From Nitrospira sp. KM1 (GTDB taxonomy: Bacteria; Nitrospirota; Nitrospiria; Nitrospirales; Nitrospiraceae), in the NCBI RefSeq assembly GCF_011405515.1, contig NZ_AP022671.1:3658001-3722000 (forward strand): DNA of 64,000 nucleotides. Direction: 5' to 3'. The notes under the pieces are model-generated. The model was given only the letters and a program-made list of their open reading frames with translations. It ran no database searches and was not told the DNA's origin. Position numbers and translations under genes: made by a program. Within the stretch, counting starts at the first letter, position 1. The number at the start of each line of letters is the position of its first letter. This document shows positions 52,135 through 61,494 of this stretch, in pieces.

Positions 52135-52815
52135 TGAAACGGCGTTCCATGCTCCGGCAATCGCATGCTTGAGGTCTGGCGCCTTCGCAGCAATCGTCCT
52201 CAGAAAGGCTTCATGGGGCCGGTTCGCCCGATAGTCGGGCTGCTGTGCGGGGTGCTTCAGATACCGCGCAATGAGATCGGCGCGCATGCCGTGTAAGATC
52301 GTTCCGTGAAACAGCAGGGCGCGCTTCGTGCGCCGCTGCGCGTTCCCGGATATTTTCATCCCGCCGGCGGCAAGGTCGCTGATCCCGCAGAAGGCTATCT
52401 CGGGTTCCCAGCGGCGGAGTGCCGACGCGATGCGGTCGAGGATGAAGCGGTTGGTGGCGCGGATATCCCCCAGGCTGGGATGCAGATCCCGTCTCGCGAC
52501 GAACGCATAGGAGAGGCAGCCTGGCCCCTGGAGGACCGTCCCGCCGCCGCTGATCCGCCTAAAAATCGGTATGCCGTCTCGTTCGCATTCGGAGACATTG
52601 ACCTCGTCGGTGGTGCGGGAACTTCGGCCGAGCACCACGAAGCAGCGGTCGCTTTCCCAGAAGCGCAGCAGGGGATGACCCCCGCGTTCTTCCATCTCAT
52701 CGAGCAACGCCTCATCGACAGCCAGATTCTCAACCGGCGAGGGCAAAGTCAGGTCGAGCAGTCGGAACCGGCCTCCCGCGCTAGCGCTTTGTATAGAGGT
52801 GGGTGGGTTGTCCAT
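52063..52815 (-). CDS. lipoate-protein ligase family protein
   Basis: A 250-aa LplA/LipB-fold protein. The signature RRISGGGTVLQGPGCLSYAF is the lipoyl-AMP-binding region and the catalytic lysine is in MKISGNAQRRTKRALLFHGT. There is no separate C-terminal accessory domain of the long LplA type, so it may be a short ligase or a lipoyl/octanoyl transferase such as LipM. The start lies inside the 3' end of lpdA (35-base overlap) and the 3' end overlaps the convergent helicase gene by 72 bases. It would attach lipoate to the E2 encoded upstream. Confidence 0.85.
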   Translation of the reverse strand: MDNPPTSIQSASAGGRFRLLDLTLPSPVENLAVDEALLDEMEERGGHPLLRFWESDRCFVVLGRSSRTTDEVNVSECERDGIPIFRRISGGGTVLQGPGCLSYAFVARRDLHPSLGDIRATNRFILDRIASALRRWEPEIAFCGISDLAAGGMKISGNAQRRTKRALLFHGTILHGMRADLIARYLKHPAQQPDYRANRPHEAFLRTIAAKAPDLKHAIAGAWNAVSSVAGWPEFRLQAGIRNVLERSHP

Positions 52816-54190
52816 GGAACGATTCGGCTGCTTCCATGACCGTCTCGCTCAGCGTCGGATGGGGATGGATCGAAGCCGCGACGTCCTCCGCCACCGCGCC
52901 CATTTCCACCGCGAGCACTCCCTCGGCGATCAACTCGCCGGCGCCCACTCCGCAGATGCCGACTCCGAGGACGCGGCCTGATTCCTTATCGAACACCAGC
53001 TTCGTGAGGCCGTCGTTGCGTCCCAATGTCGTGGCGCGTCCTGAGGCGAGCCAGGGGAATTTCGTGACGGTCACGGCCTGACCGGATGCTTTCGCCGCCT
53101 CCTCCGTGAGACCGCACCAGGCGATTTCCGGATCGGTGAAGACGACGGCTGGAATAACCGCGGCGTCGAATGAGGCATGCTTGCCAGAGATCACCCTGGC
53201 TGCGGCCAGCCCTTCATGGGTGGATTTGTGCGCGAGCATCGGCTCGCCGGTGATATCGCCGATTGCGAAGATCGTCGGCTCGGCCGTGCGCAGCTGCCGG
53301 TCCACTTGGACGAAGCCTTTGGAAGACAGCGCGGCTTTGGTGGTATCCAATCCCAGCTCCTCCGTATTAGGGCGCCGTCCCACGGCGACCAGCACCCGAT
53401 CGAACACCTCGCTTGTGCTGCCGTCCGGTCCGGCCAGCGTCGCCGCAATCCCTTCTTTTTGTGGTACCAACTTGTCCACCTTGGTCTCGAGCTTGATGGC
53501 CTTGAAGCGTTTCTCCATCCGCTGATGGAGCGGCCGAACGAGATCAGCATCCGCGCCGTTGAGCAGACGAGGCAGCGCTTCGACCAGGGTGACCTCGGAT
53601 CCCAATGCCTGGTAGACCGTCCCGAGTTCGAGACCGATGTAGCCTCCTCCCACGACGAGCAAGCGTCCCGGTATCTCCGGCAAATCCAGCGCCCCGGTCG
53701 AATCCATCACGCGCGGGTCGTCGATCTTGAGAGAGGCCGGCGCGACCGGACGCGATCCGGTAGCAAGGATCGCATGCGCGAACGTGAGTTCGCGGGAGTT
53801 TCCTCCACTGCGTAACGACAGCGTCGTTCCGTTCTTGAAAGTCGCGCGGGCCTGGATCAGCTCGACTTTGCGGCTGCCGGCCAACGTCTGGACGCCCTTC
53901 GTGAGTTTGGTGATGATCGCCCTCACCCGGCGGCGCAACGTGTCGAGGTCGATGCGTGGCTTCTCGAACTGAATACCCCAGGCCTGCGCCTCCTCCGCCT
54001 CACTGATGACACGCGCCGCATGCAGCAGCGCTTTCGAGGGGATGCAGCCGCGCAGCAAACAGACGCCGCCCGGCTGGGCTTCTTGATCGATCAACGCTGT
54101 GCGTAAGCCGAGGTCCGCCGCCTGAAAGGCTGCGGCATAGCCGCCTGGTCCTGCGCCGATCACTGCCACGTCGTAGTGGGATTCAGCCAT
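52781..54190 (-). CDS. lpdA: dihydrolipoyl dehydrogenase (E3)
   Basis: A 469-aa FAD flavoprotein that reoxidises dihydrolipoyl groups of E2 with NAD+. FAD motif VIGAGPGGYAAAFQAADLG, redox disulphide GGVCLLRGCIPSKALLHAA (C-x4-C), NAD fold VVGGGYIGLELGTVYQALGS and the C-terminal His-Glu pair in SIHPHPTLSETVMEA are complete. AGGAGA precedes the ATG at 54190; a longer upstream reading lacks a site. Third gene of the pyruvate dehydrogenase operon, 14 bases after aceF. Confidence 0.96.
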   Translation of the reverse strand: MAESHYDVAVIGAGPGGYAAAFQAADLGLRTALIDQEAQPGGVCLLRGCIPSKALLHAARVISEAEEAQAWGIQFEKPRIDLDTLRRRVRAIITKLTKGVQTLAGSRKVELIQARATFKNGTTLSLRSGGNSRELTFAHAILATGSRPVAPASLKIDDPRVMDSTGALDLPEIPGRLLVVGGGYIGLELGTVYQALGSEVTLVEALPRLLNGADADLVRPLHQRMEKRFKAIKLETKVDKLVPQKEGIAATLAGPDGSTSEVFDRVLVAVGRRPNTEELGLDTTKAALSSKGFVQVDRQLRTAEPTIFAIGDITGEPMLAHKSTHEGLAAARVISGKHASFDAAVIPAVVFTDPEIAWCGLTEEAAKASGQAVTVTKFPWLASGRATTLGRNDGLTKLVFDKESGRVLGVGICGVGAGELIAEGVLAVEMGAVAEDVAASIHPHPTLSETVMEAAESFHGQPTHLYTKR

Positions 54191-54204
54191 CGATGGTTCT
54201 CCTG

Positions 54205-55602
54205 CTAGAGTCCTAGGAACATCGCCTGGAAATCTTCGAGCACTTTCACAATCTCGTTGGTAAAACGCGCGCCGTCCGCTCCGTCCACCAGCCGGTGGTC
54301 GTAGGCAACGCACAACCGGAGGATATTGCGGGGAACGAGCTGGCCGTCGCGGTACACCGGCGTCAGTCGGGATTTGCCCACACCGAGAATGCCGACCTGC
54401 GGCGGGTAGATGATCGGCGTAAACGGTCCTGCGCCGAGACCACCCATGTTGCTCACGGTGAACGTCGCTCCGCGCAGCTCCTCGAGTTTGACCTCGCGCC
54501 TCCGCGTACGGTCGGCGAGATCGGCCAGCTCCAGTGAAATCTGCAGAAGATCCTTCTGATCCACGTTGTGGATGACCGGCACGATCAGTCCTGCCGGCGT
54601 TTCCACCGCGACACCGATGTTGTAGTAGTTCTTGTAAATCACCTCGCCGTTCGTGAGGTCGAGCGAGGCGTTCATCTGCGGATAGAGTTTGAGGGCATGG
54701 ACCGAAGCCTTGAGGAACAGGCTGCTGAGCGTCAGGATCGTGCCCTTTTGTTTGAACTGCGGGGCGTATCGTTTGTGCAGCTGCATGAGATCGGTGATGT
54801 CGGCATCCTGGAACTGATGGACGTGCGGAATATTCGTCCAGGCCTGCGTCATGTTGGCCGCAATCTTTCGCCGGAGCGATGGGAGCGCTTCCCGGCGCTC
54901 GGTGCCGTACATCGTCGAAAACACGTTGCCGCCGGCCCCCTGCGCATCTTTACCGGCCGGGCTGCCCGCACCGCGCGATCGTTCGCGCACGTAAGCCTTG
55001 ACGTCTTCCGCCGTAATGCGCCCTCCGGCCTCGGATCCTTTCACCTGCGTCAGGTCAACGCCCAATTCGCGCGCCAGCCTGCGAATGGACGGGGGAGCGG
55101 GGATGGTCGCTCCGGAAGGTTTCGAATGGTCGGCTTCGCGATCAGCTCGTGCCGGTTGCGCCGGTACCTGATCCTGGTGATCCACGACTGGAGCGTCAGG
55201 CGAGGCCGGTTGAGTTTGCGTCTTGGATTGGTCCGATGCCTGTGACGGCTTCGATTCCTTCGCCTCGACCGATTTGGCGTGGGCTGCCTCATCTTCCGGT
55301 ACCGGCTGCCGGGCAGGCGCGACGGCAGACTTTTCGGGTTTCGCTGTCTTGGAAGATTGGCCGTCGCCGTTTCCACCGTCGAGTTCGGCCAATGCCTGAC
55401 CGACCTTGATGTGATCGCCCTGATGCACGAGCAGGCGGGTCACTTTGCCGGCGGCTGGGGCGGGCACCGGCACGGTCGCTTTCTCGGTCTCAAGCTCGAT
55501 CAGCGATTGACCTTCCGTGACTTGTTCGCCTTCCTTGACGAGAACTTGGACGACGTCGCCGCCTTCGACGCCCTCAGCCAGGAATGGGAGTTCAACCTTC
55601 AT
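54205..55602 (-). CDS. aceF: pyruvate dehydrogenase E2, dihydrolipoamide acetyltransferase
   Basis: A 465-aa acetyltransferase core. One lipoyl domain (1-75) carries the target Lys41 in LIELETEKATVPVPAP. A flexible Ala/Pro/Lys/Glu-rich linker (about 78-165) leads to the E1/E3-binding domain (PPSIRRLARELGVDLTQVKG, GGRITAEDVKAYVRE). The catalytic domain ends with the active-site signature DHRLVDGADGARF. A single lipoyl domain is fewer than the three of E. coli AceF. It lies 26 bases after aceE and 14 before lpdA. Confidence 0.95.
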   Translation of the reverse strand: MKVELPFLAEGVEGGDVVQVLVKEGEQVTEGQSLIELETEKATVPVPAPAAGKVTRLLVHQGDHIKVGQALAELDGGNGDGQSSKTAKPEKSAVAPARQPVPEDEAAHAKSVEAKESKPSQASDQSKTQTQPASPDAPVVDHQDQVPAQPARADREADHSKPSGATIPAPPSIRRLARELGVDLTQVKGSEAGGRITAEDVKAYVRERSRGAGSPAGKDAQGAGGNVFSTMYGTERREALPSLRRKIAANMTQAWTNIPHVHQFQDADITDLMQLHKRYAPQFKQKGTILTLSSLFLKASVHALKLYPQMNASLDLTNGEVIYKNYYNIGVAVETPAGLIVPVIHNVDQKDLLQISLELADLADRTRRREVKLEELRGATFTVSNMGGLGAGPFTPIIYPPQVGILGVGKSRLTPVYRDGQLVPRNILRLCVAYDHRLVDGADGARFTNEIVKVLEDFQAMFLGL

Positions 55603-55628
55603 GACTCATCCTTTGTGCGCTCACCTGT

Positions 55629-58319
55629 TCACCGGTGCCAAGGCGCATCGTCATGCGGACTCAGACCCAGATCCTGCGCGGCCTGCCGGACGATCTGGGC
55701 CGTGACCTTTCCGTCCCGGCGGTGAAGCGCATACAGCGTTGCCACGGTAATATGCTCGGCATCGATCTCGAAGAACCGGCGCAGGGCCTTGCGCGTATCG
55801 CTTCGGCCGAAGCCGTCTGTTCCAAGCGCCAGTAGACCGCCGGAAATCCATGGCGAGATTTGCTGGCAGACGAGCCGGACGTAGTCGCTCACGGCCACGC
55901 AGGGTCCGTCGAACGAGCGAACGGTCTTTTGCAGGTAGCTCTCGCGCGGCGGCTCGTCAGGGTGCCACATGTTTCTGCGTTCGGCTTCGAGCGTCTGCAT
56001 GCGCAGGTTTTTGTAACTGGTCACGCTCCACACGTCTGCGGCAATGCCGTACCGTTCACGCAATAGATCTTGAGCGCGCAGCGCTTCGTTGACCAGCGGG
56101 CCGCTTGCCAATAGATGCGCACGATGTCCGCGGCGCTCGGGCGCCGGCCGGAAACAGTACATTCCTTCGCGAATTCCCGGCTCTGCGCCCGCCGGCATGG
56201 CCGGCATCGGATAGGACTCATTATAAAGGGTGATGTAGTACGACAACTCCTCCTGATCCTGATACATGCGCTTCATGCCGTCCTGCAAGATGACCGCGAG
56301 TTCGAACATGAAGGCCGGATCATAGGCCGCCATCGTAGGAAACGCGCCGGCCAGCAGATGGCTTTGTCCGTCCTGATGCTGCAAGCCTTCACCTTCGAGC
56401 GTCGTGCGTCCTGCCGTCGCACCTAGCAGGAAGCCGCGCGCTCGCATGTCGGAAGCGGCCCAGATCAGGTCGCCCACGCGCTGAAAGCCGAACATCGAAT
56501 AGAAAATATAGAGTGGAATAGTATTGAGCGAATGCGTGGCGTAAGCGGTGCCTGCGGCAATGAACGACGACATGGCTCCGGCTTCCGTGATGCCCTCTTC
56601 GAGAATCTGTCCGTTCGTGGCTTCGAAATAATAAAGCAGCGAACTCTTGTCGACCGGTTCGTACTGCTGGCCGACATGCGAATAGATGCCGTATTGGCGG
56701 AACAGCGCTTCGAGCCCGAACGTGCGCGCCTCGTCGGGAATGATCGGCACGAGATGCTTGCCGAATTCCTTCGTGCCGAGTAATCGGCCCAACATGCGGG
56801 CAAACCCCATCGTGGTCGACACCGCGCGGTCTCCCGATCCTTCGATGAACTCCTTGAGTTGCTCCAGTTTCGGCGTTTCGAGCGATTCGACCTTCACGCG
56901 CCGTTCCGGCAGGAAGCCGCCCATCGCCTTGCGGCGCTCGACGAGATACGCGGCCTCCGGGCTGGCGGCCGGCGGCTTGAAAAAGGGTGTCGAGCCGAGC
57001 TGGTCATCCGGAACCGGCACGCCGAACCGCGTGCGAAACTCGCGCAGCTCGTGTTCGTTCATCTTCTTCTGCTGGTGGGTGACGTTGCGGCCTTCGCCCG
57101 CCTCGCCCAATCCATATCCCTTGATCGTTTTGGCCAGGATCACTGTTGGTTGCCCGCGATGTTCGACGGCGGCCTTGTAGGCGGCATAGACTTTCTTCGG
57201 ATCGTGGCCCCCGCGCATCATCTTGTGGATTTGCTCGTCCGAGAGATTCTCCACCATCTTGAGGAGCTTTGGATCGGTCCCGAAGAAGTGTTTGCGGGCG
57301 TAGGCGCCGCCTTCGACGGTGTACTTCTGATACCAGCCGTCGACGACCTCGCCCATCCGCTTCACCAAAATCCCTTCATCGTCCTTCGCGAGCAACGGAT
57401 CCCAGTCGCTTCCCCAGATCACCTTGATGACATTCCAGCCTGCGCCGCGGAAGATGGCTTCCAGCTCTTGGATGATCTTGCCGTTCCCGCGAACCGGCCC
57501 GTCGAGCCGCTGCAGATTGCAGTTGACCACCCAAATCAGATTGTCGAGCCGCTCCCGCGAAGCCAGCGTGATCGCGCCGAGACTCTCCGGTTCGTCGGTT
57601 TCGCCGTCGCCCACGAATGCCCACACGCGGCGGCGGCTCGTATCCTTCAAACCGCGATCTTGGAGGTACCGGTTGAAGCGCGCCTGGTAGATCGACATGA
57701 TTTGTCCGAGCCCCATCGAAACAGTGGGAAATTCCCAGTAGTCGGGCAGCAGCCACGGATGCGGATAAGACGAGAGCCCCTTGCCGTTGTCGCTCAGCTC
57801 GCGGCGGAAGTGATGCAACGATTCTTCGGACAGACGTCCCTCCACGAACCCGCGTGCATAGATGCCAGGTATGGCATGACCCTGGAAATACACCAGGTCG
57901 CCTCCACCCTCCGTGTCTTTACCGTGAAGAAAGTGATTGAAGGCGACCTCGTACAGGGTAGCAGCCGAAGCGAACGTGGAGATGTGTCCGCCGATACCCG
58001 CATGCTGTTTGTTGGCCTTGACGACCATGGCCATGGCGTTCCAACGGATGAAGCTGCGGATGCGGCGTTCGATTTCCAGATTGCCGGGGTAGGCCGGCTC
58101 CTGCGCAGCAGGAATCGTATTGACGTAGGGTGTATTGAGCGGGGCGGAGACCTTCGTTCCTTGGGAGCCTAGTCGTTCACGGAGCCGTCCGAAGAGATAG
58201 GACGCACGATCCGCACCCTTCGCCTTGAGCACATAGTCGAGCGATTCCAACCACTCGCGTGTTTCCTCGGGGTCGCTATCGGTTTGCGATTGTTGAGGCG
58301 CGCGATTGTCGTCGCTCAT
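55629..58319 (-). CDS. aceE: pyruvate dehydrogenase E1, homodimeric type
   Basis: An 896-aa thiamine-diphosphate enzyme that decarboxylates pyruvate and loads E2. The ATG at 58319 has GGAG six bases upstream; two in-frame ATGs further up are less likely. Family features are NTPYVNTIPAAQEPAYPGN, AGIGGHISTFASAATLYEVA, the ThDP/Mg motif GDGETDEPESLGAITLASRE with NLQRLDGPVRGNGKI, and the late AYDPAFMFELAVILQDG. Length matches the E. coli type (about 890). First gene of aceE-aceF-lpdA-lplA. Confidence 0.96.
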   Translation of the reverse strand: MSDDNRAPQQSQTDSDPEETREWLESLDYVLKAKGADRASYLFGRLRERLGSQGTKVSAPLNTPYVNTIPAAQEPAYPGNLEIERRIRSFIRWNAMAMVVKANKQHAGIGGHISTFASAATLYEVAFNHFLHGKDTEGGGDLVYFQGHAIPGIYARGFVEGRLSEESLHHFRRELSDNGKGLSSYPHPWLLPDYWEFPTVSMGLGQIMSIYQARFNRYLQDRGLKDTSRRRVWAFVGDGETDEPESLGAITLASRERLDNLIWVVNCNLQRLDGPVRGNGKIIQELEAIFRGAGWNVIKVIWGSDWDPLLAKDDEGILVKRMGEVVDGWYQKYTVEGGAYARKHFFGTDPKLLKMVENLSDEQIHKMMRGGHDPKKVYAAYKAAVEHRGQPTVILAKTIKGYGLGEAGEGRNVTHQQKKMNEHELREFRTRFGVPVPDDQLGSTPFFKPPAASPEAAYLVERRKAMGGFLPERRVKVESLETPKLEQLKEFIEGSGDRAVSTTMGFARMLGRLLGTKEFGKHLVPIIPDEARTFGLEALFRQYGIYSHVGQQYEPVDKSSLLYYFEATNGQILEEGITEAGAMSSFIAAGTAYATHSLNTIPLYIFYSMFGFQRVGDLIWAASDMRARGFLLGATAGRTTLEGEGLQHQDGQSHLLAGAFPTMAAYDPAFMFELAVILQDGMKRMYQDQEELSYYITLYNESYPMPAMPAGAEPGIREGMYCFRPAPERRGHRAHLLASGPLVNEALRAQDLLRERYGIAADVWSVTSYKNLRMQTLEAERRNMWHPDEPPRESYLQKTVRSFDGPCVAVSDYVRLVCQQISPWISGGLLALGTDGFGRSDTRKALRRFFEIDAEHITVATLYALHRRDGKVTAQIVRQAAQDLGLSPHDDAPWHR

Positions 58320-58715
58320 GCGGTCTCCCATGGGATGTAGGTTCATTCTAATGGGAGGGGAGAGGTGCACGCAAAGGATAAACTCGGTGGACGCCCGCAC
58401 GCTCCGGTGCCTCAGCTCGGCCGTACGGGCTTCGCCTCTGCTCGGCTCCGCAACTTGGTCCGTCCGATGCTGTGCAGGACGGACCGGCGAACAATGCTCG
58501 CCGTCGTGGGGCACGACCGCATCGGCTTACCGTACGGTGTCCCGCGCTTCGGCACAAGTCGCGCGGCGGCCATTCCACCTTCGACTGAAGGTAAGGAACG
58601 CGGCTCAGCCGGGCGGACGCCTCGCCGCTGTGGTCAAGTCTACTGTGTTTTAGCTGGTATCAAGCGCAGGTGATGTCGAAATGTAGATAGCTAGGGCTGC
58701 TGGTATAGCGGTAAA
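58320..58715. other. intergenic region with a perfect palindrome upstream of aceE
   Basis: No ORF here has a credible start or composition, although a few run through. The notable element is a 9-bp perfect inverted repeat (GGTCCGTCC 58457-58465 and GGACGGACC 58477-58485) with an 11-base spacer, about 140 bases before the aceE start. It could be an operator or an mRNA leader hairpin. The aceE promoter must lie in this region but I cannot assign it. Confidence 0.4.
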
Positions 58716-59552
58716 TCAGCGATCTTGCTCAATGGTTCGAACGCGCTGTTCGAGTCGCTCAACTCGTTCCTGTATTTGCCCGTAAGAAAGCTGGACGAGG
58801 GCGCGGGTTTCCCTGAATTGTTCATCAAGATGAGATCTTTCCTGAACATGGAGCTGATCCAGATGTATCTGAAATCCCTCGGCGACCAACTGGAGTTCAT
58901 GCCGTAGCTCTTCAGTCAGAACACCCGTGTGGCGCCGGGTGTCAGCAATATCTGCCCGAAGTGAGTCTGCCGTCGTGTGAAGATCTTGTTTAACCTCTTC
59001 GGTCAGGACATCGGCATGGAGTTGCGCTTCAGTAATATCGGTTCGAAGCAATTCAGCCGTTGACTGAAGATCTTGCCTGAGCTCTTGAGTGAGGATTTCC
59101 GTGTGGTCTCGAGCGCTGGCAATATCGGCTCGAAGGGACTCGGCCGTTGACTGAAGATCTTGCCTGAGCCCTTGAGTGAGGATTTCCGTGTGGTCTCGAG
59201 CGCTGGCAATATCGGTTCGAAGGGACTCGGCCGTTGACTGAAGATCTTGTCTGAGCCCTTGAGTGAGGATTTCCGTGTGGTCTCGAGCGCTGGCAATATC
59301 GGCTCGAAGGGACTCGGCCGTTGACTGAAGATCTTGTCTGAGCTCTTCGGTCAGGACGCGAGTGCCGGCAATATCGGTTCGAAGTGACTCCGCAGTTGAC
59401 CGGAGATCTTGCCTGAGGCCTTCAGTGAGAACGCCGGTATGATGTCTTGCTTCCGTAATGTTGGCTCGAAGCGTTTCGGTGAGGTCGGCCCGCAGCGATT
59501 CTGTAGCCGCTCCAACTATCTCTCGAATTTGTACGAGCGATTCCTGATCCAT
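58716..59552 (-). CDS. coiled-coil repeat protein (29-residue repeats)
   Basis: A 278-aa soluble protein, start MDQESLVQIREIVGAATESL at 59552 (an in-frame TTG is at 59567). It is almost wholly alpha-helical: six full 29-residue units and two shorter ones of consensus LTQELRQDLQSTAESLRADI then ASARDHTEI, ending with a heptad region LEQRVRTIEQDR. The repeats are exact at DNA level in the middle (see repeat at 59091-59351). It resembles apolipoprotein-like or phasin-like helical arrays only in general terms. No Shine-Dalgarno is strong. Function unknown. Confidence 0.7.
   Translation of the reverse strand: MDQESLVQIREIVGAATESLRADLTETLRANITEARHHTGVLTEGLRQDLRSTAESLRTDIAGTRVLTEELRQDLQSTAESLRADIASARDHTEILTQGLRQDLQSTAESLRTDIASARDHTEILTQGLRQDLQSTAESLRADIASARDHTEILTQELRQDLQSTAELLRTDITEAQLHADVLTEEVKQDLHTTADSLRADIADTRRHTGVLTEELRHELQLVAEGFQIHLDQLHVQERSHLDEQFRETRALVQLSYGQIQERVERLEQRVRTIEQDR
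59091..59351 (+). repeat. three tandem 87-bp direct repeats within the coiled-coil gene
   Basis: Units begin with GAGGATTTCC at 59091, 59178 and 59265, a period of exactly 87 bases. By eye, unit 1 and unit 2 differ at two positions and units 2 and 3 at four. The period is 29 codons, so copy changes keep the frame. More diverged copies flank them on both sides. This points to recent duplication. Confidence 0.85.
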
Positions 59553-59741
59553 ATGTGATCCGCTCAAGGCGGGTGAAGTCTAGGCTGCTGCAAACGTCAA
59601 GTCAACGCTGTGCAAGCAAGCAACTGAAATATTCAATGCAACCATTTCGAAATGCGTGGAATTGATATTAAGAAGAACGATGGCATCTCAAGGCAATTGA
59701 ACTTAGCCTGCATCTTCGCAAAGTTCTCAGCACTTCTAGGG

Positions 59742-60431
59742 TTACCAGGGAATTGCCTTGCGGTCTTTGACGAACTGTCCCGTCATGGACTGAGGCGCTT
59801 CGGTCGCGAGCCAAACGATCGTGTCCGCGCCCTGTTCGACCGAACGCGGCGCGTCGCTTCCTCCCATGTCAGTCCTCACCCAGCCGGGGCAAACCGAATT
59901 GACTGGAATGTTCTCGCCGGTCAATGCCGAGGCGAATTGGTTGGTCACGCCGTTGAGCGCCGTCTTCGAAATGCTGTAGGCCGGCGCCCAGGTGCCCAAC
60001 TCCGAAAGTTGGCCGGCTCCGCTCGATACATTGATGATCCGCCCGGACTGACTGCTGCGGAGTAACGGCAGGAAGGCTTGGATCATGAGCAGCGGCCCGA
60101 TCGTGTTGGTTTCGAACATCCGATGAAGACGTTCGGCCGGCAGGTCGAACACCGAACCATCATCGTCATCCGCGATTGCGGCATTGTTCACCAGCACGTC
60201 CAGATGGTCCGTCTCCTGGGACACAGTTCTGAAGGCCGATTCGATACTGCTGATGCTGGTGACGTCGAGCACGATCGGCGTGACGGATGGGCCAAGTGAG
60301 GCGGCAGCATCCATGACTTGCGAGCGCGACCGGCCGGTGAGAAACACCCGCCAATCCTTGGCCGCCAATTGCCTGACGATCTCCAGGCCGATCCCCTTGT
60401 TTGCACCCGTCACCAGGGCGAGATTAGGCAT
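59742..60431 (-). CDS. short-chain dehydrogenase/reductase
   Basis: A 229-aa classical SDR. Start MPNLALVTGANKGIGLEIVR at 60431 with AAAGGAGA before it; longer readings lack support. The cofactor motif TGANKGIG, NNAAIADDDD, catalytic Ser in INVSSGAGQLSEL and the Y-x3-K pair in APAYSISKTALNG are intact, with CPGWVRTDMGG. The absence of an acidic residue at the end of strand 2 (VFLTGRSRSQ) suggests NADPH. This is the plant/bacterial carbonyl-reductase-like group. Substrate unknown; no operon partners. Confidence 0.93.
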   Translation of the reverse strand: MPNLALVTGANKGIGLEIVRQLAAKDWRVFLTGRSRSQVMDAAASLGPSVTPIVLDVTSISSIESAFRTVSQETDHLDVLVNNAAIADDDDGSVFDLPAERLHRMFETNTIGPLLMIQAFLPLLRSSQSGRIINVSSGAGQLSELGTWAPAYSISKTALNGVTNQFASALTGENIPVNSVCPGWVRTDMGGSDAPRSVEQGADTIVWLATEAPQSMTGQFVKDRKAIPW

Positions 60432-60726
60432 AGCCTGTCTCCTTTCGTCCCGATCCCCGTTAGTTCGCTCCATTATATAGACGCGCCATTTCCTTATGCC
60501 TCTATCTCTTGGTCGTTGATTAGTACCATGCGGTTGGGCTCTATCTCTATAATGTGCCCCGAGCTTCGCGCGTAAGTCTTGTGACCGCATGCACAGTTGT
60601 CTCCTCCTCTTCTTTCCTTAGTGGTATTGCAATTGGCTGTTACACCCTCGTAAGCTTCCGGCGTGCCGCCGCATCGGCAATCCGGCGCAGGCGGTCTTGC
60701 CGTTCATTCCTTCATGGAGGGACTAC

Positions 60727-61455
60727 ATGATGTCGCTGCAACGCATGATGCTCGTTGCCATGGTTCTCATCGTCTGCGGATGCGCGGCGACGAAGCAGGC
60801 ACGGACCGTCGATAACCTGGGTTTCATGAAAGATATGTATCCCATGATGTCGCACGGCAACGAGGATTTGGGAGAATCGCTGTTGATCTATAAGAATCCC
60901 AAGGTTGCCACGCTGCCGCCGAACTCGTACACCAAGATTTTGTTGGACCCCGTGTTGATCTTCCGCGGCCCGGAATCGAAGATGAAAGGCGTCTCGCAAA
61001 AGGAAGCGCAGGTCATCGCCGACACGTTCTATGCACTGATCTACCAAGAACTGTCCAAGGACTTCGAGATGGTCGACAAGACCGGCCCGAAGACCCTGCG
61101 GGCGCAAGTCGCGATCACCCACCTGGAAGAGTCCTGGCCGGTGTTGGACGTCGTGTCGTCGATCCCGGCGCCGATGAATGCGCTGGCGGCAGGATCGGTG
61201 ATCAAGACCGTCGCCACCGGGAAGCCGGCTTTTACGGGAGAGGCCGTCATCGAAGCCAAGATTACCGATGCGGAAACCGGAGAAGTCCTTCGAGCTGGAG
61301 TGGACCGCCGCGTGGGAAAGAAGAAGCTCGATGCGAATTCGTTCAACACATGGTCGGACGTGTATGAATCGCTGAGGTATTGGGCGGAAAACGGCCGCTA
61401 TCAGATCTGCAAGGCGCGCCGGCTGCACGCCGAGTGTGTTCCGCCGCGGGCATAG
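60727..61455 (+). CDS. DUF3313-like lipoprotein
   Basis: A 242-aa lipoprotein. GGAGGGA precedes the ATG; the signal ends VLIVCGCAATK, with a lipidated Cys. The body has the DUF3313 style: LPPNSYTKILLDPVLIFRGP, AQVIADTFYALIYQELSKDF and EGVD-like strands before ELVDR-type ends, here GEVLRAGVDRRVGKKKLDAN followed by SLRYWAENGRYQICKARR. Role unknown. It is followed after 39 bases by the small exported protein on the same strand. Confidence 0.78.
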   Translation: MMSLQRMMLVAMVLIVCGCAATKQARTVDNLGFMKDMYPMMSHGNEDLGESLLIYKNPKVATLPPNSYTKILLDPVLIFRGPESKMKGVSQKEAQVIADTFYALIYQELSKDFEMVDKTGPKTLRAQVAITHLEESWPVLDVVSSIPAPMNALAAGSVIKTVATGKPAFTGEAVIEAKITDAETGEVLRAGVDRRVGKKKLDANSFNTWSDVYESLRYWAENGRYQICKARRLHAECVPPRA

Positions 61456-61494
61456 AACAGGAAGCCCCGGCCGCAAGACGAATCAGGAGGACCG

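Noticed and set aside
56859-58172. A 437-codon plus-strand ORF antisense to aceE.
   Set aside because: Shadow of aceE; no motif and no ribosome binding site.
58365-58673. Plus-strand ORFs upstream of aceE.
   Set aside because: Arg/Thr/Gly-rich, no start signal, and partly opposite the expected aceE leader.
59003-59296. A repetitive minus-strand ORF in another frame of the coiled-coil gene.
   Set aside because: The repetition is only the echo of the 87-bp DNA repeats; the main frame has a helical, heptad-like composition.
59091-59351. Could the 87-bp direct repeats be a CRISPR array?
   Set aside because: Repeats are contiguous without unique spacers, in frame with a protein, and far longer than CRISPR repeats.
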